The notes beneath the pieces were generated by a model, which saw nothing but the letters and a program-made list of their open reading frames with translations, had not been told where the DNA came from and searched no databases. From Bugula neritina (Eukaryota > Bryozoa > Gymnolaemata > Cheilostomatida > Bugulidae), in contig OZ037767.1 of assembly GCA_964035545.1 (NCBI GenBank), positions 12,381,081-12,445,080 on the forward strand: a stretch of 64,000 nt of DNA. Direction: 5' to 3'. This document shows, piece by piece, positions 1-8,871 of this stretch. Both the position numbers and the translations under genes were made by a program. Numbering within the stretch: position 1 is the stretch's first letter; each line of letters begins with the position of its first letter.

Positions 1-11
1 AAAACTAACGA

Positions 12-24
12 ATCACATTGTGAT
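12..24. other. Short palindromic dyad ATCACA-T-TGTGAT (M1 example)
   Basis: Two 6-bp arms are separated by one base. The dyad recurs in every monomer at the same offset. In M13, M17, M30, M33, M37, M42 and M49 the change CACATTG to CACTTTG shortens each arm to 5 bp and widens the spacer to three bases. It could be a site for a dimeric DNA-binding protein, but no partner can be named. Confidence 0.5.
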
Positions 25-292
25 GACTCCAGACCCTATTGACTGTGTGCCTCAGTAACGTCTGTTCAGTGCAAACTATGGACAGCAAAGTTGTTTGGCA
101 ATAATGAGACAAACAATTCTGCAAACCCTTTTCATTAAAGTTTTGTGATGAAAGAGTATCCAGACCCTGTAATGGCTATACAACTGGAGGGAAGGAATAT
201 ACTCGTTTTTCAATAGCAACAAAGCATGTTCAGAACTTGTAGACAGAAACACACTCATGACACATTAAACAATCTGTAACAAGTCTTGCTCA

Positions 293-314
293 TTATAACA
301 GACAAATGTTATAA
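293..314. other. Inverted repeat TTATAAC-8 nt-GTTATAA (M1 example)
   Basis: Two perfect 7-bp arms flank AGACAAAT, and GTTATAAC is itself an 8-bp palindrome. The right arm is changed to GTTATGA in M13, M17, M38, M43, M46, M48, M49 and M51. The left arm is changed in M3 and M9 (TTATAGC). It is therefore not strictly conserved, which argues against an essential hairpin. Confidence 0.5.
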
Positions 315-318
315 CATA

Positions 319-356
319 CTCCTTTCGTTTAGGAGATATATCAACTACTACTCCTA
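319..356. other. Overlapping alternative hairpins CTCCT / AGGAG / CTCCT (M1 example)
   Basis: AGGAG at 331-335 can pair with CTCCT at 319-323 (7-nt loop). As TAGGAG (330-335) it can instead pair with CTCCTA at 351-356 (15-nt loop). The two pairings exclude each other. The middle element is altered in M8 (TAAGAG) and the left arm in M7 (ACTTCTTTCG). Confidence 0.45.
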
Positions 357-515
357 CAAAAACAATGAAGAGGTAAAAGACAGCACTGCTCAATTTGATT
401 TCATTTCATTCAATTCATTGTAACGCTATCAATGGGCTGCACTTTTGGTCACACCTGGCTAACTGCTCTTGGAAAATTACTCATTTCGCCAATTGTGACA
501 TTATGTGAACTCATT

Positions 516-585
516 GTTAGTTTTTAACTTTGAATCAAAAAATGATAAAGTAATTGTAAATCTGTTTACAGTCGTCAAAGCGGCT
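516..585. other. Apparently invariant 70-bp central block (M1 example)
   Basis: Reading all 51 copies I noticed no variant between offsets 516 and 585, while flanking sites at 515, 586 and 589 vary. The block holds an AT-rich stretch with a six-A tract, then TCTGTTTACAG and TCGTCAAAGCGG. Strong conservation could reflect a protein-binding site or simply strong homogenisation. It lies where many subtype switches occur. Confidence 0.45.
556..571 (+). other. Splice-acceptor-like site (M1 example)
   Basis: TCTGTTTACAG is a moderate 3' splice-site match, with a TTTTTAACTT branch-point-like sequence about 44 bases upstream. It lies in the invariant block, so every monomer carries it. It is relevant only if the array is transcribed in the plus direction. 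Confidence 0.25.
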
Positions 586-714
586 GATCCTTAATTTCAA
601 CACTGGGTTTAGGTGATGGAAGAATCCCAAGACAAGTTTGGTACTACGCTAGACAATAGGTTGCTGGCACCGGAAAATGTGAACATGTGTGCATTTAACA
701 GATGAAGCTAAATC

Positions 715-724
715 ATGTATACAT
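715..724. other. 10-bp perfect palindrome ATGTATACAT (M1 example)
   Basis: The sequence is self-complementary over 10 bp and lies at the same offset in essentially all monomers I read. A possible dimeric binding site, with no identified partner. Confidence 0.4.
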
Positions 725-783
725 CTTATATTTAGTGAAAATTGAATATGCATCACTTTTCAATGTGAGAACATTGCTGGATA

Positions 784-1107
784 GTGAAAATAACTAGAAA
801 TGTAGAAGTTCGGGAGTTGTCTCTCCTGTGTTTTTGGTTTTGTGTTCTTGACTTGTCAGGCTGCAAATATTTGAAAAATCACAACTGCAAATACATTTGT
901 TGGTGTAGCAAAATTATTAAACCCATCAACCTTTGCGATCTGAGGAACGAAAGACGGATACTGCAACTTACACACCTTTCTATTATGAATTTAGAGATAT
1001 ACATTGTTTTGTCGACCCTTCTGGCAACCAATATTGAGTGCGTTTCTCGTTTTCCACGCTTTATATCCACTTATTTTACATTTTCTCAATCAACTAAACA
1101 CAGGTAA
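784..1107 (+). other. Longest open frame of the monomer, judged non-coding (M1 example)
   Basis: A 107-codon open frame starts at a GTG. The frame is stop-free from 769, and the first in-frame ATG comes late (MNLEIYIVLS), leaving only about 40 codons. The translation is rich in Cys, Leu and Ile and has no domain I recognise. Across the 50 complete monomers it is broken by TAG in M3, M9, M38, M43, M46 and M49, by TGA in M47, and by a one-base insertion in ten others. That amounts to 17 broken copies, not what a maintained gene family would show. It ends at the splice-donor-like site. Most likely a chance open frame kept similar by homogenisation. Confidence 0.6.
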
Positions 1108-1109
1108 GC
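1101..1109 (+). other. Strong splice-donor-like site CAG|GTAAGC (M1 example)
   Basis: This is an excellent match to the metazoan 5' splice-site consensus, and I saw no copy in which it is altered. With the acceptor-like site ending at 571 it would define a 532-nt exon-like segment (572-1103), separated from the next monomer's segment by a 735-nt intron-like stretch. Confidence 0.3.
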
Positions 1110-1202
1110 AGAGTTGCTAACTGGTTGCATGGTATTCAGGCATTCGCACTTCTTGTCACTCAATCGTTGAAGAATGATGCTTGAAGAAGGCCTACGGTCC
1201 TT

Positions 1203-1227
1203 ACAGTATACATACTGGAGGTACTGT
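1203..1227. other. Nested dyads near the monomer end (M1 example)
   Basis: CAGTAT-AC-ATACTG (1204-1217) is a near-perfect dyad. ACAGTA (1203-1208) can alternatively pair with TACTGT (1222-1227). In M28, M31, M35 and M40 the change ATACTG to ATGCTG breaks the inner dyad but not the outer one. Confidence 0.45.
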
Positions 1228-1267
1228 GCTTTGAACTCAATAACAAAAAAGAGAATATATGACTTGC

Positions 1268-2534
1268 AAAACTAACGAATCACATTGTGATGACTCCAGA
1301 CCCTATTGACTGTGTGCCTCAGTAACGTCTGTTCAGTGCAAACTATGGACAGCAAAGTTGTTTGGCAATAATGAGACAAACAATTCTGCAAACCCTTTTC
1401 ATTAAAGTTTTGTGATGAAAGAGTATCCAGACCCTGTAATGGCTATACAACTGGAGGGAAGGAATATACTCGTTTTTCAATAGCAACAAAGCATGTTCAG
1501 AACTTGTAGACAGAAACACACTCATGACACATTAAACAATCTGTAACAAGTCTTGCTCATTATAACAGACAAATGTTATAACATACTCCTTTCGTTTAGG
1601 AGATATATCAACTACTACTCCTACAAAAACAATGAAGAGGTAAAAGACAGCACTGCTCAATTTGATTTCATTTCATTCAATTCATTGTAACGCTATCAAT
1701 GGGCTGCACTTTTGGTCACACCTGGCTAACTGCTCTTGGAAAATTACTCATTTCGCCAATTGTGACATTATGTGAACTCATTGTTAGTTTTTAACTTTGA
1801 ATCAAAAAATGATAAAGTAATTGTAAATCTGTTTACAGTCGTCAAAGCGGCTGATCCTTAATTTCAACACTGGGTTTAGGTGATGGAAGAATCCCAAGAC
1901 AAGTTTGGTACTACGCTAGACAATAGGTTGCTGGCACCGGAAAATGTGAACATGTGTGCATTTAACAGATGAAGCTAAATCATGTATACATCTTATATTT
2001 AGTGAAAATTGAATATGCATCACTTTTCAATGTGAGAACATTGCTGGATAGTGAAAATAACTAGAAATGTAGAAGTTCGGGAGTTGTCTCTCCTGTGTTT
2101 TTGGTTTTGTGTTCTTGACTTGTCAGGCTGCAAATATTTGAAAAATCACAACTGCAAATACATTTGTTGGTGTAGCAAAATTATTAAACCCATCAACCTT
2201 TGCGATCTGAGGAACGAAAGACGGATACTGCAACTTACACACCTTTCTATTATGAATTTAGAGATATACATTGTTTTGTCGACCCTTCTGGCAACCAATA
2301 TTGAGTGCGTTTCTCGTTTTCCACGCTTTATATCCACTTATTTTACATTTTCTCAATCAACTAAACACAGGTAAGCAGAGTTGCTAACTGGTTGCATGGT
2401 ATTCAGGCAGTCGCACTTCTTGTCACTCAATTGTTGACGATGGATGCTTGAAGAAGGCCTACGGTCCTTACAGTATACATACTGGAGGTACTGTGCTTTG
2501 AACTCAAAAACAAAAAAGAGAATATATGACTTGC
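1268..2534. repeat. Monomer M2, subtype A
   Basis: Same body as M1 as far as I can read. The tail differs (CAGTCG, ATTGTTGACGATGG, AAAAACAAAA). M8 is its counterpart 7,604 bp downstream. Confidence 0.97.
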
Positions 2535-3801
2535 AAAACTAACGAATCACATTGTGATGACTCCAGACCCTATTGACAGTGTGCCTCAGTAATGTCTGTT
2601 CAGTGCAAACTATGGACAGCAAAGTTGTCAGGCAATAATGATACAAACAATTCTGCAAACCCTTTTCATTAAAGTTTTGTGATGAAAGAGTATCCAGACC
2701 CTGTAATGGCTATACAACTGGAGGGAAGGAATATACTCGTTTTTCAATAGCAACAAAGCATGTTCAGAACTTGTAGACAGAAACACACTCATGACACATT
2801 AAACAATCTGTAACAAGTCTTGCTCATTATAGCAGACAAATGTTATAACATACTCCTTTTGTTTAGGAGATATATCAACTACTACTCCTACAAAAACAAT
2901 AAAGAGGTAAAAGACAGCACTGCTCAGTTTGATTTCATTTCATTCAATTCATTGTAACGCTATCAATGGGCTGCACTTTTGGTCACACCCGGCTAACTGC
3001 TCTTGGAAAATTACTCATTTCGCCAATTGTGACATTATGTGAACTCACTGTTAGTTTTTAACTTTGAATCAAAAAATGATAAAGTAATTGTAAATCTGTT
3101 TACAGTCGTCAAAGCGGCTGATCTTTAATTTCAACACTGGGTTTAGGTGATGGAAGAATCCCAAGACAAGTTTGGTACTACGCTAGACAATAGGCTGCTG
3201 GCACCGGAAAATGTGAACATGTGTGCATTTAACAGATGAAGCTAAAACATGTATACATCTTATATTTAGAGAAAATTGAATATGCATCACTTTTCTATGT
3301 GAGAACATTGCTGGATAGTAAAAATAACTAGAAATGTAGAAGTTCGGGAGTTGTCTCTCCTGTGTTTTTGGTTTTGTGTTCTTGACTTGTCAGGCTGCAA
3401 ATATTTGAAAAATCACAACTGCAAATACATCTGTTGGTGTAGCAAAATTATTAAACCCATCGACCTTTGCGATCTGAGGAACGAAAGACGGATACTGCAA
3501 CTTACACACCTTTCTATTATGAATTTAGAGATATACATTGTTTTGTCAACCCTTCTGGCAACCAATATTAAGTGCATTGCTCGTTTTCCACGCTTTATAT
3601 CCACTTAGTTTACATTTTCTCAATCAACTAAACACAGGTAAGCAGAGTTGCTAACTGGTTGCATGGTATTCAGGCATTCGCACTTCTTGTCACTCAATCG
3701 TTGAAGATTGATGCTTGAAGAAGGCCTACGGTCCTTACAGTATACATACTGGAGGTACTGTGCTTTGAACTCAATAACAAAAAAGAGAATATATGACTTG
3801 C
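2535..3801. repeat. Monomer M3, subtype with TAG in the open frame
   Basis: Marked by ATTATAGCAG, CCTTTTGTTT, TTTAGAGAAA, ATAGTAAAAAT, ACATCTGTTGG, CATCGACC, GTCAACC and CTTAGTTT, with CACCCGGC in the middle. M9 shares all of these. Confidence 0.97.
2898..2903 (+). other. AATAAA polyadenylation-like hexamer (M3 example)
   Basis: AATAAA lies at monomer offset 364, followed within about 30-60 bases by T-rich DNA. It occurs in all monomers except subtype A (M1, M2, M8), which have AATGAA. In a plus-strand transcript it could act as a polyadenylation signal, but a hexamer in AT-rich DNA is weak evidence on its own. Confidence 0.3.
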
Positions 3802-5069
3802 AAAACTAACGAATCACATTGTGATGACTCTAGACCCTATTGACAGTGTGCCTCAGTAATGTCTGTTCAGTGCAAACTATGGACAGCAAAGTTGTCTGGC
3901 AATGACGATACAAACAATTCTGCAAACCCTTTTCATAAAGGTTTTGTGATGAAAGAGTATCCAGACCCTGTAATGGCTATACAACTGGAGGGAAGGAATA
4001 TACTCGTTTTTCAATAGCAACAAAGCATGTTCAGAACTTGTAGACAGAAACACACTCATGACACATTAAACAATCTGTAACAAGTCTTGCTCATTATAAC
4101 AGACAAATGTTATAACATACTCCTTTCGTTTAGGAGATATATCAACTACTACTCCTACAAAAACAATAAAGAGGTAAAAGACAGCACTGCTCAGTTTGAT
4201 TTCATTTCATTCAATTCATTGTAACGCTATCAATGGGCTGCACTTTTGGTCACACCCGGCTAACTGCTCTTGGAAAATTACTCATTTCGCCAATTGTGAC
4301 ATTATGTGAACTCACTGTTAGTTTTTAACTTTGAATCAAAAAATGATAAAGTAATTGTAAATCTGTTTACAGTCGTCAAAGCGGCTGATCTTTAATTTCA
4401 ACACTGGGTTTAGGTGATGGAAGAATCCCAAGACAAGTTTGGTACTACGCTAGACAATAGGCTGCTGGCACCGGAAAATGTGAACATGTGTGCATTTAAC
4501 AGATGAAGCTAAAACATGTATACATCTTATATTTAGTGAAAATTGAATATGCATCACTTTTCTATGTGAGAACATTGCTGGATAGTGAAAATAACTAGAA
4601 ATGTAGAAGTTCGGGAGTTGTCTCTCCTGTGTTTTTGGTTTTGTGTTCTTGACTTGTCAGGCTGCAAATATTTGAAAAATCACAACTGCAAATACATTTG
4701 TTGGTGTAGCAAAAATTATTAAACCCATCAACCTTTGCGATCTGAGGAACGAAAGACGGATACTGCAACTTACACACCTTTCTATTATGAATTTAGAGAT
4801 ATACATTGTTTTGTCAACCCTTCTGGCAACCAATATTAAGTGCATTGCTCGTTTTCCACGCTTTATATCCACTTATTTTACATTTTCTCAATCAACTAAA
4901 CACAGGTAAGCAGAGTTGCTAACTGGTTGCATGGTATTCAGGCAGTCGCACTTCTTGTCACTCAATTGTTGACGATTGATGCTTGAAGAAGGCCTACGGT
5001 CCTTACAGTATACATACTGGAGGTACTGTGCTTTGAACTCAAAAACAAAAAAGAGAATATATGACTTGC
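3802..5069. repeat. Monomer M4, 1,268 bp with extra A
   Basis: Carries CTCTAGACC, TCTGGCAATGACG, CACCCGGC, GATCTTTAA, the one-base A insertion (GCAAAAATT) and GTCAACC. M10 is its counterpart, and M14 and M18 are close relatives. Confidence 0.97.
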
Positions 5070-6337
5070 AAAACTAACGAATCACATTGTGATGACTCCA
5101 GACCCTATTGACAGTGTGCCTCAGTAATGTCTGTTCAGTGCAAACTATGGACAGCAAAGTTGTCAGGCAATAATGATACAAACAATTCTGCAAACCCTTT
5201 TCATAAAGGTTTTGTGATGAAAGAGTATCCAGACCCTGTAATGGCTATACAACTGGAGGGAAGGAATATACTCGTTTTTCAATAGCAACAAAGCATGTTC
5301 AGAACTTGTAGACAGAAACACACTCATGACACATTAAACAATCTGTAACAAGTCTTGCTCATTATAACAGACAAATGTTATAACATACTCCTTTCGTTTA
5401 GGAGATATATCAACTACTACTCCTACAAAAACAATAAAGAGGTAAAAGACAGCACTGCTCAGTTTGATTTCATTTCATTCAATTCAATGTAACACTATCA
5501 ATGGGCTGCACTTTTGGTCACACCCAGCTAACTGCTCTTGGAAAATTACTCATTTCGCCAATTGTGACATTATGTGAACTCACTGTTAGTTTTTAACTTT
5601 GAATCAAAAAATGATAAAGTAATTGTAAATCTGTTTACAGTCGTCAAAGCGGCTGATCCTTAATTTCAACACTGGGTTTAGGTGATGGAAGAATCCCAAG
5701 ACAAGTTTGGTACTACGCTAGACAATAGGCTGCTGGCACCGGAAAATGTGAACATGTGTGCATTTAACAGATGAAGCTAAAACATGTATACATCTTATAT
5801 TTAGTGAAAATTGAATATGCATCACTTTTCTATGTGAGAACATTGCTGGATAGTGAAAATAACTAGAAATGTAGAAGTTCGGGAGTTGTCTCTCCTGTGT
5901 TTTTGGTTTTGTGTTCTTGACTTGTCAGGCTGCAAATATTTGAAAAATCACAACTGCAAATACATTTGTTGGTGTAGCAAAAATTATTAAACCCATCAAC
6001 CTTTGCGATCTGAGGAACGAAAGACGGATACTGCAACTTACACACCTTTCTATTATGAATTTAGAGATATACATTGTTTTGTCAACCCTTCTGGCAACCA
6101 ATATTAAGTGCATTGCTCGTTTTCCACGCTTTATATCCACTTATTTTACATTTTCTCAATCAACTAAACACAGGTAAGCAGAGTTGCTAACTGGTTGCAT
6201 GGTATTCAGGCAGTCGCACTTCTTGTCACTCAATTGTTGACGATTGATGCTTGAAGAAGGCCTACGGTCCTTACAGTATACATACTGGAGGTACTGTGCT
6301 TTGAACTCAAAAACAAAAAAGAGAATATATGACTTGC
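5070..6337. repeat. Monomer M5, 1,268 bp, M6/M4 hybrid
   Basis: The 5' half is like M6 (CAATGTAACAC, CACCCAGC, GATCCTTAA). The 3' half is like M4 (GAATCCC, GGCTGCTGG, GCAAAAATT, GTCAACC). It sits between M4 and M6 and is missing from the second copy of the block. Confidence 0.96.
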
Positions 6338-7604
6338 AAAACTAACGAATCACATTGTGATGACTCCAGACCCTATTGACAGTGTGCCTCAGTAATGTCT
6401 GTTCAGTGCAAACTATGGACAGCAAAGTTGTCAGGCAATAATGATACAAACAATTCTGCAAACCCTTTTCATAAAGGTTTTGTGATGAAAGAGTATCCAG
6501 ACCCTGTAATGGCTATACAACTGGAGGGAAGGAATATACTCGTTTTTCAATAGCAACAAAGCATGTTCAGAACTTGTAGACAGAAACACACTCATGACAC
6601 ATTAAACAATCTGTAACAAGTCTTGCTCATTATAACAGACAAATGTTATAACATACTCCTTTCGTTTAGGAGATATATCAACTACTACTCCTACAAAAAC
6701 AATAAAGAGGTAAAAGACAGCACTGCTCAGTTTGATTTCATTTCATTCAATTCAATGTAACACTATCAATGGGCTGCACTTTTGGTCACACCCAGCTAAC
6801 TGCTCTTGGAAAATTACTCATTTCGCCAATTGTGACATTATGTGAACTCACTGTTAGTTTTTAACTTTGAATCAAAAAATGATAAAGTAATTGTAAATCT
6901 GTTTACAGTCGTCAAAGCGGCTGATCCTTAATTTCAACACTGGGTTTAGGTGATGGAAGAGTCCCAAGACAAGTTTGGTACTACGCTAGACAATAGGTTG
7001 CTGGCACCGGAAAATGTGAACATGTGTGCATTTAACAGATGAAGCTAAAACATGTATACATCTTATATTTAGTGAAAATTGAATATGCATCACTTTTCTA
7101 TGTGAGAACATTGCTGGATAGTGAAAATAACTAGAAATGTAGAAGTTCAGGAGTTGTCTCTCCTGTGTTTTTGGTTTTGTGTTCTTGACTTGTCAGGCTG
7201 CAAATATTTGAAAAATCACAACTGCAAATACATTTGTTGGTGTAGCAAAATTATTAAACCCATCAACCTTTGCGATCTGAGGAACGAAAGACGGATACTG
7301 CAACTTACACACCTTTCTATTATGAATTTAGAGATATACATTGTTTTGTCGACCCTTCTGGCAACCAATATTAAGTGCATTGCTCGTTTTCCACGCTTTA
7401 TATCCACTTATTTTACATTTTCTCAATCAACTAAACACAGGTAAGCAGAGTTGCTAACTGGTTGCATGGTATTCAGGCAGTCGCACTTCTTGTCACTCAA
7501 TCGTTGAAGATTGATGCTTGATGAAGGCCTACGGTCCTTACAGTATACATACTGGAGGTACTGTGCTTTGAACTCAAAAACAAAAAAGAGAATATATGAC
7601 TTGC
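6338..7604. repeat. Monomer M6
   Basis: Marked by CAATGTAACAC, CACCCAGC, GAGTCCC, AGGTTGCTGG, TTCAGGAG and GTCGACC, with a TTGATGAAGG tail. M11 and M15 are its counterparts. Confidence 0.97.
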
Positions 7605-8871
7605 AAAACTAACGAATCACATTGTGATGACTCCAGACCCTATTGACAGTGTGCCTTAGTAATGTCTGTTCAGTGCAAACTATGGACAGCAAAGTTGTCA
7701 GGCAATAATGATACAAACAATTCTGCAAACCCTTTTCATAAAGGTTTTGTGATGAAAGAGTATCCAGACCCTGTAATGGCTATACAACTGGAGGGAAGGA
7801 GTATACTCGTTTTTCAATAGCTACAAAGCATGTTCAGAACTTGTAGACAGAAACACACTCATGACACATTAAACAATCTGTAACAAGTCTTGCTCATTAT
7901 AACAGACAAATGTTATAACATACTTCTTTCGTTTAGGAGATATATCAACTACTACTCCTACAAAAACAATAAAGAGGCAAAAGACAGCACTGCTCAGTTT
8001 GATTTCATTTCATTCAATTCATTGTAACGCCATCAATGGGCTGCACTTTTGGTCACACCTGGCTAACTGCTCTTGGAAAATTACTCATTTCGCCAATTGT
8101 GACATTATGTGAACTCACTGTTAGTTTTTAACTTTGAATCAAAAAATGATAAAGTAATTGTAAATCTGTTTACAGTCGTCAAAGCGGCTGATCCTTAATT
8201 TCAACACTGGGTTTAGGTGATGGAAGAATCCCAAGACAAGTTTGGTACTACGCTAGACAATAGGCTGCTGGCACCGGAAAATGTGAACATGTGTGCATTT
8301 AACAGATGAAGCTAAAACATGTATACATCTTATATTTAGTGAAAATTGAATATGCATCACTTTTCTATGTGAGAACATTGCTGGATAGTGAAAATAACTA
8401 GAAATGTAGAAGTTCGGGAGTTGTCTCTCCTGTGTTTTTGGTTTTGTGTTCTTGACTTGTCAGGCTGCAAATATTTGAAAAATCACAACAGCAAATACAT
8501 TTGTTGGTGTAGCAAAATTATTAAACCCATCAACCTTTGCGATCTGAGGAACGAAAGACAAATACTGCAACTTACACACCTTTTTATTATGAATTTAGAG
8601 ATATACATTGTTTTGTCGACCCTTCTGGCAACCAATATTAAGTGCATTGCTCGTTTTCCACGCTTTATATCCACTTATTTTACATTTTCTCAATCAACTA
8701 AACACAGGTAAGCAGAGTTGCTAACTGGTTGCATGGTATTCAGGCAGTCGCACTTCTTGTCACTCAATCGTTGAAGATTGATGCTTGATGAAGGCCTACG
8801 GTCCTTACAGTATACATACTGGAGGTACTGTGCTTTGAACTCAATAACAAAAAAGAGAATATATGACTTGC
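7605..8871. repeat. Monomer M7
   Basis: Carries GTGCCTTAG, AAGGAGTATAC, TAGCTACAAAG, ACTTCTTTCG, GAGGCAAAAG, GCCATC, ACAACAGCAAA, AGACAAATAC and CACCTTTTTAT. Several of these appear private. M12 shares TAGCTAC and GAGGCAAAAG. Confidence 0.97.

Larger units (their letters stand above)
1..1267. repeat. Monomer M1, subtype A
   Basis: Subtype A haplotype: GACTGTGTGCC, GTAACGTC, TTTGGCAATAATGAG, AATGAAGAG in place of AATAAAGAG, AAATCATG, TTCAATGTG, GTCGACC and GAGTGCGTTTC. The tail is CATTCG, TCGTTGAAGAATG and AATAACAAAA. It nearly matches M2 except in the tail. Confidence 0.97.
1268..8871. repeat. Higher-order repeat I, first copy (six monomers M2-M7, 7,604 bp)
   Basis: M2, M3 and M4 each have a close counterpart 7,604 bp further on (M8, M9, M10). 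They share rare markers: the AATGAA/GAGTGCG haplotype in M2/M8, the GTAAAAATAAC and CTTAGTTT variants in M3/M9, and the CTCTAGACC and GGCAATGACG variants in M4/M10. M6 matches M11, and the 5' half of M7 matches M12. M5 has no counterpart in the second copy and appears to be an inserted hybrid monomer. Confidence 0.8.

Noticed and set aside
76-258. 60-codon minus-strand frame with a true ATG (MSVFLSTSSEH...)
   Set aside because: It is full length only in M1, M2, M4, M8, M10, M14 and M18. Other copies are cut by an in-frame TGA created by GTCAGG, or by the M44-type variants. Short, no domain, no sign of being maintained.
391-420. ATTTC/ATTCA microsatellite inside the monomer
   Set aside because: Only a few imperfect pentamer units, and I saw no length variation between copies, so it is not an active microsatellite.
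781-830. RNA polymerase III B-box-like sequence near GAAGTTCGGGAG
   Set aside because: It departs from GGTTCGANTCC at key positions, with no A-box at proper distance and no tRNA or SINE-like structure.
861-893. Two CTGCAAATA copies 24 bp apart as POU octamer sites or a sign of internal duplication
   Set aside because: The match to the octamer is 7 of 8 and the flanks are not repeated. Short direct repeats of this size are expected by chance in AT-rich DNA.
879-1070. 63-71 codon minus-strand frame opposite the plus-strand open frame
   Set aside because: It also starts at a non-ATG codon, overlaps the other frame, and its C-terminal end changes with the extra A. No recognisable motif.
784-1107. 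107-codon plus-strand open frame repeated in most monomers, as a possible gene family
   Set aside because: It begins with GTG, has no early ATG, matches no domain I know, and is broken by TAG, TGA or a one-base insertion in 17 of 50 monomers. Similarity between copies is explained by satellite homogenisation.
1141-1180. CENP-B box-like sequence (TCGTTGAAG; also CCCGGCTAACT in the middle of some monomers)
   Set aside because: Neither matches the essential TTCG....A..CGGG pattern or its reverse complement. The CGGG part, or the CGAA part on the other strand, is missing.
1165-1195. Hammerhead ribozyme, because satellites often encode one (CTGATGC in M27, M34 and M39)
   Set aside because: The conserved CTGATGA core was not found on either strand, and I saw no matching GAAA with flanking stems.
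4595-4777. 60-codon minus-strand frame seen only in the 1,268-bp monomers
   Set aside because: It exists only because the extra A joins two frames, and starts at a non-ATG codon.
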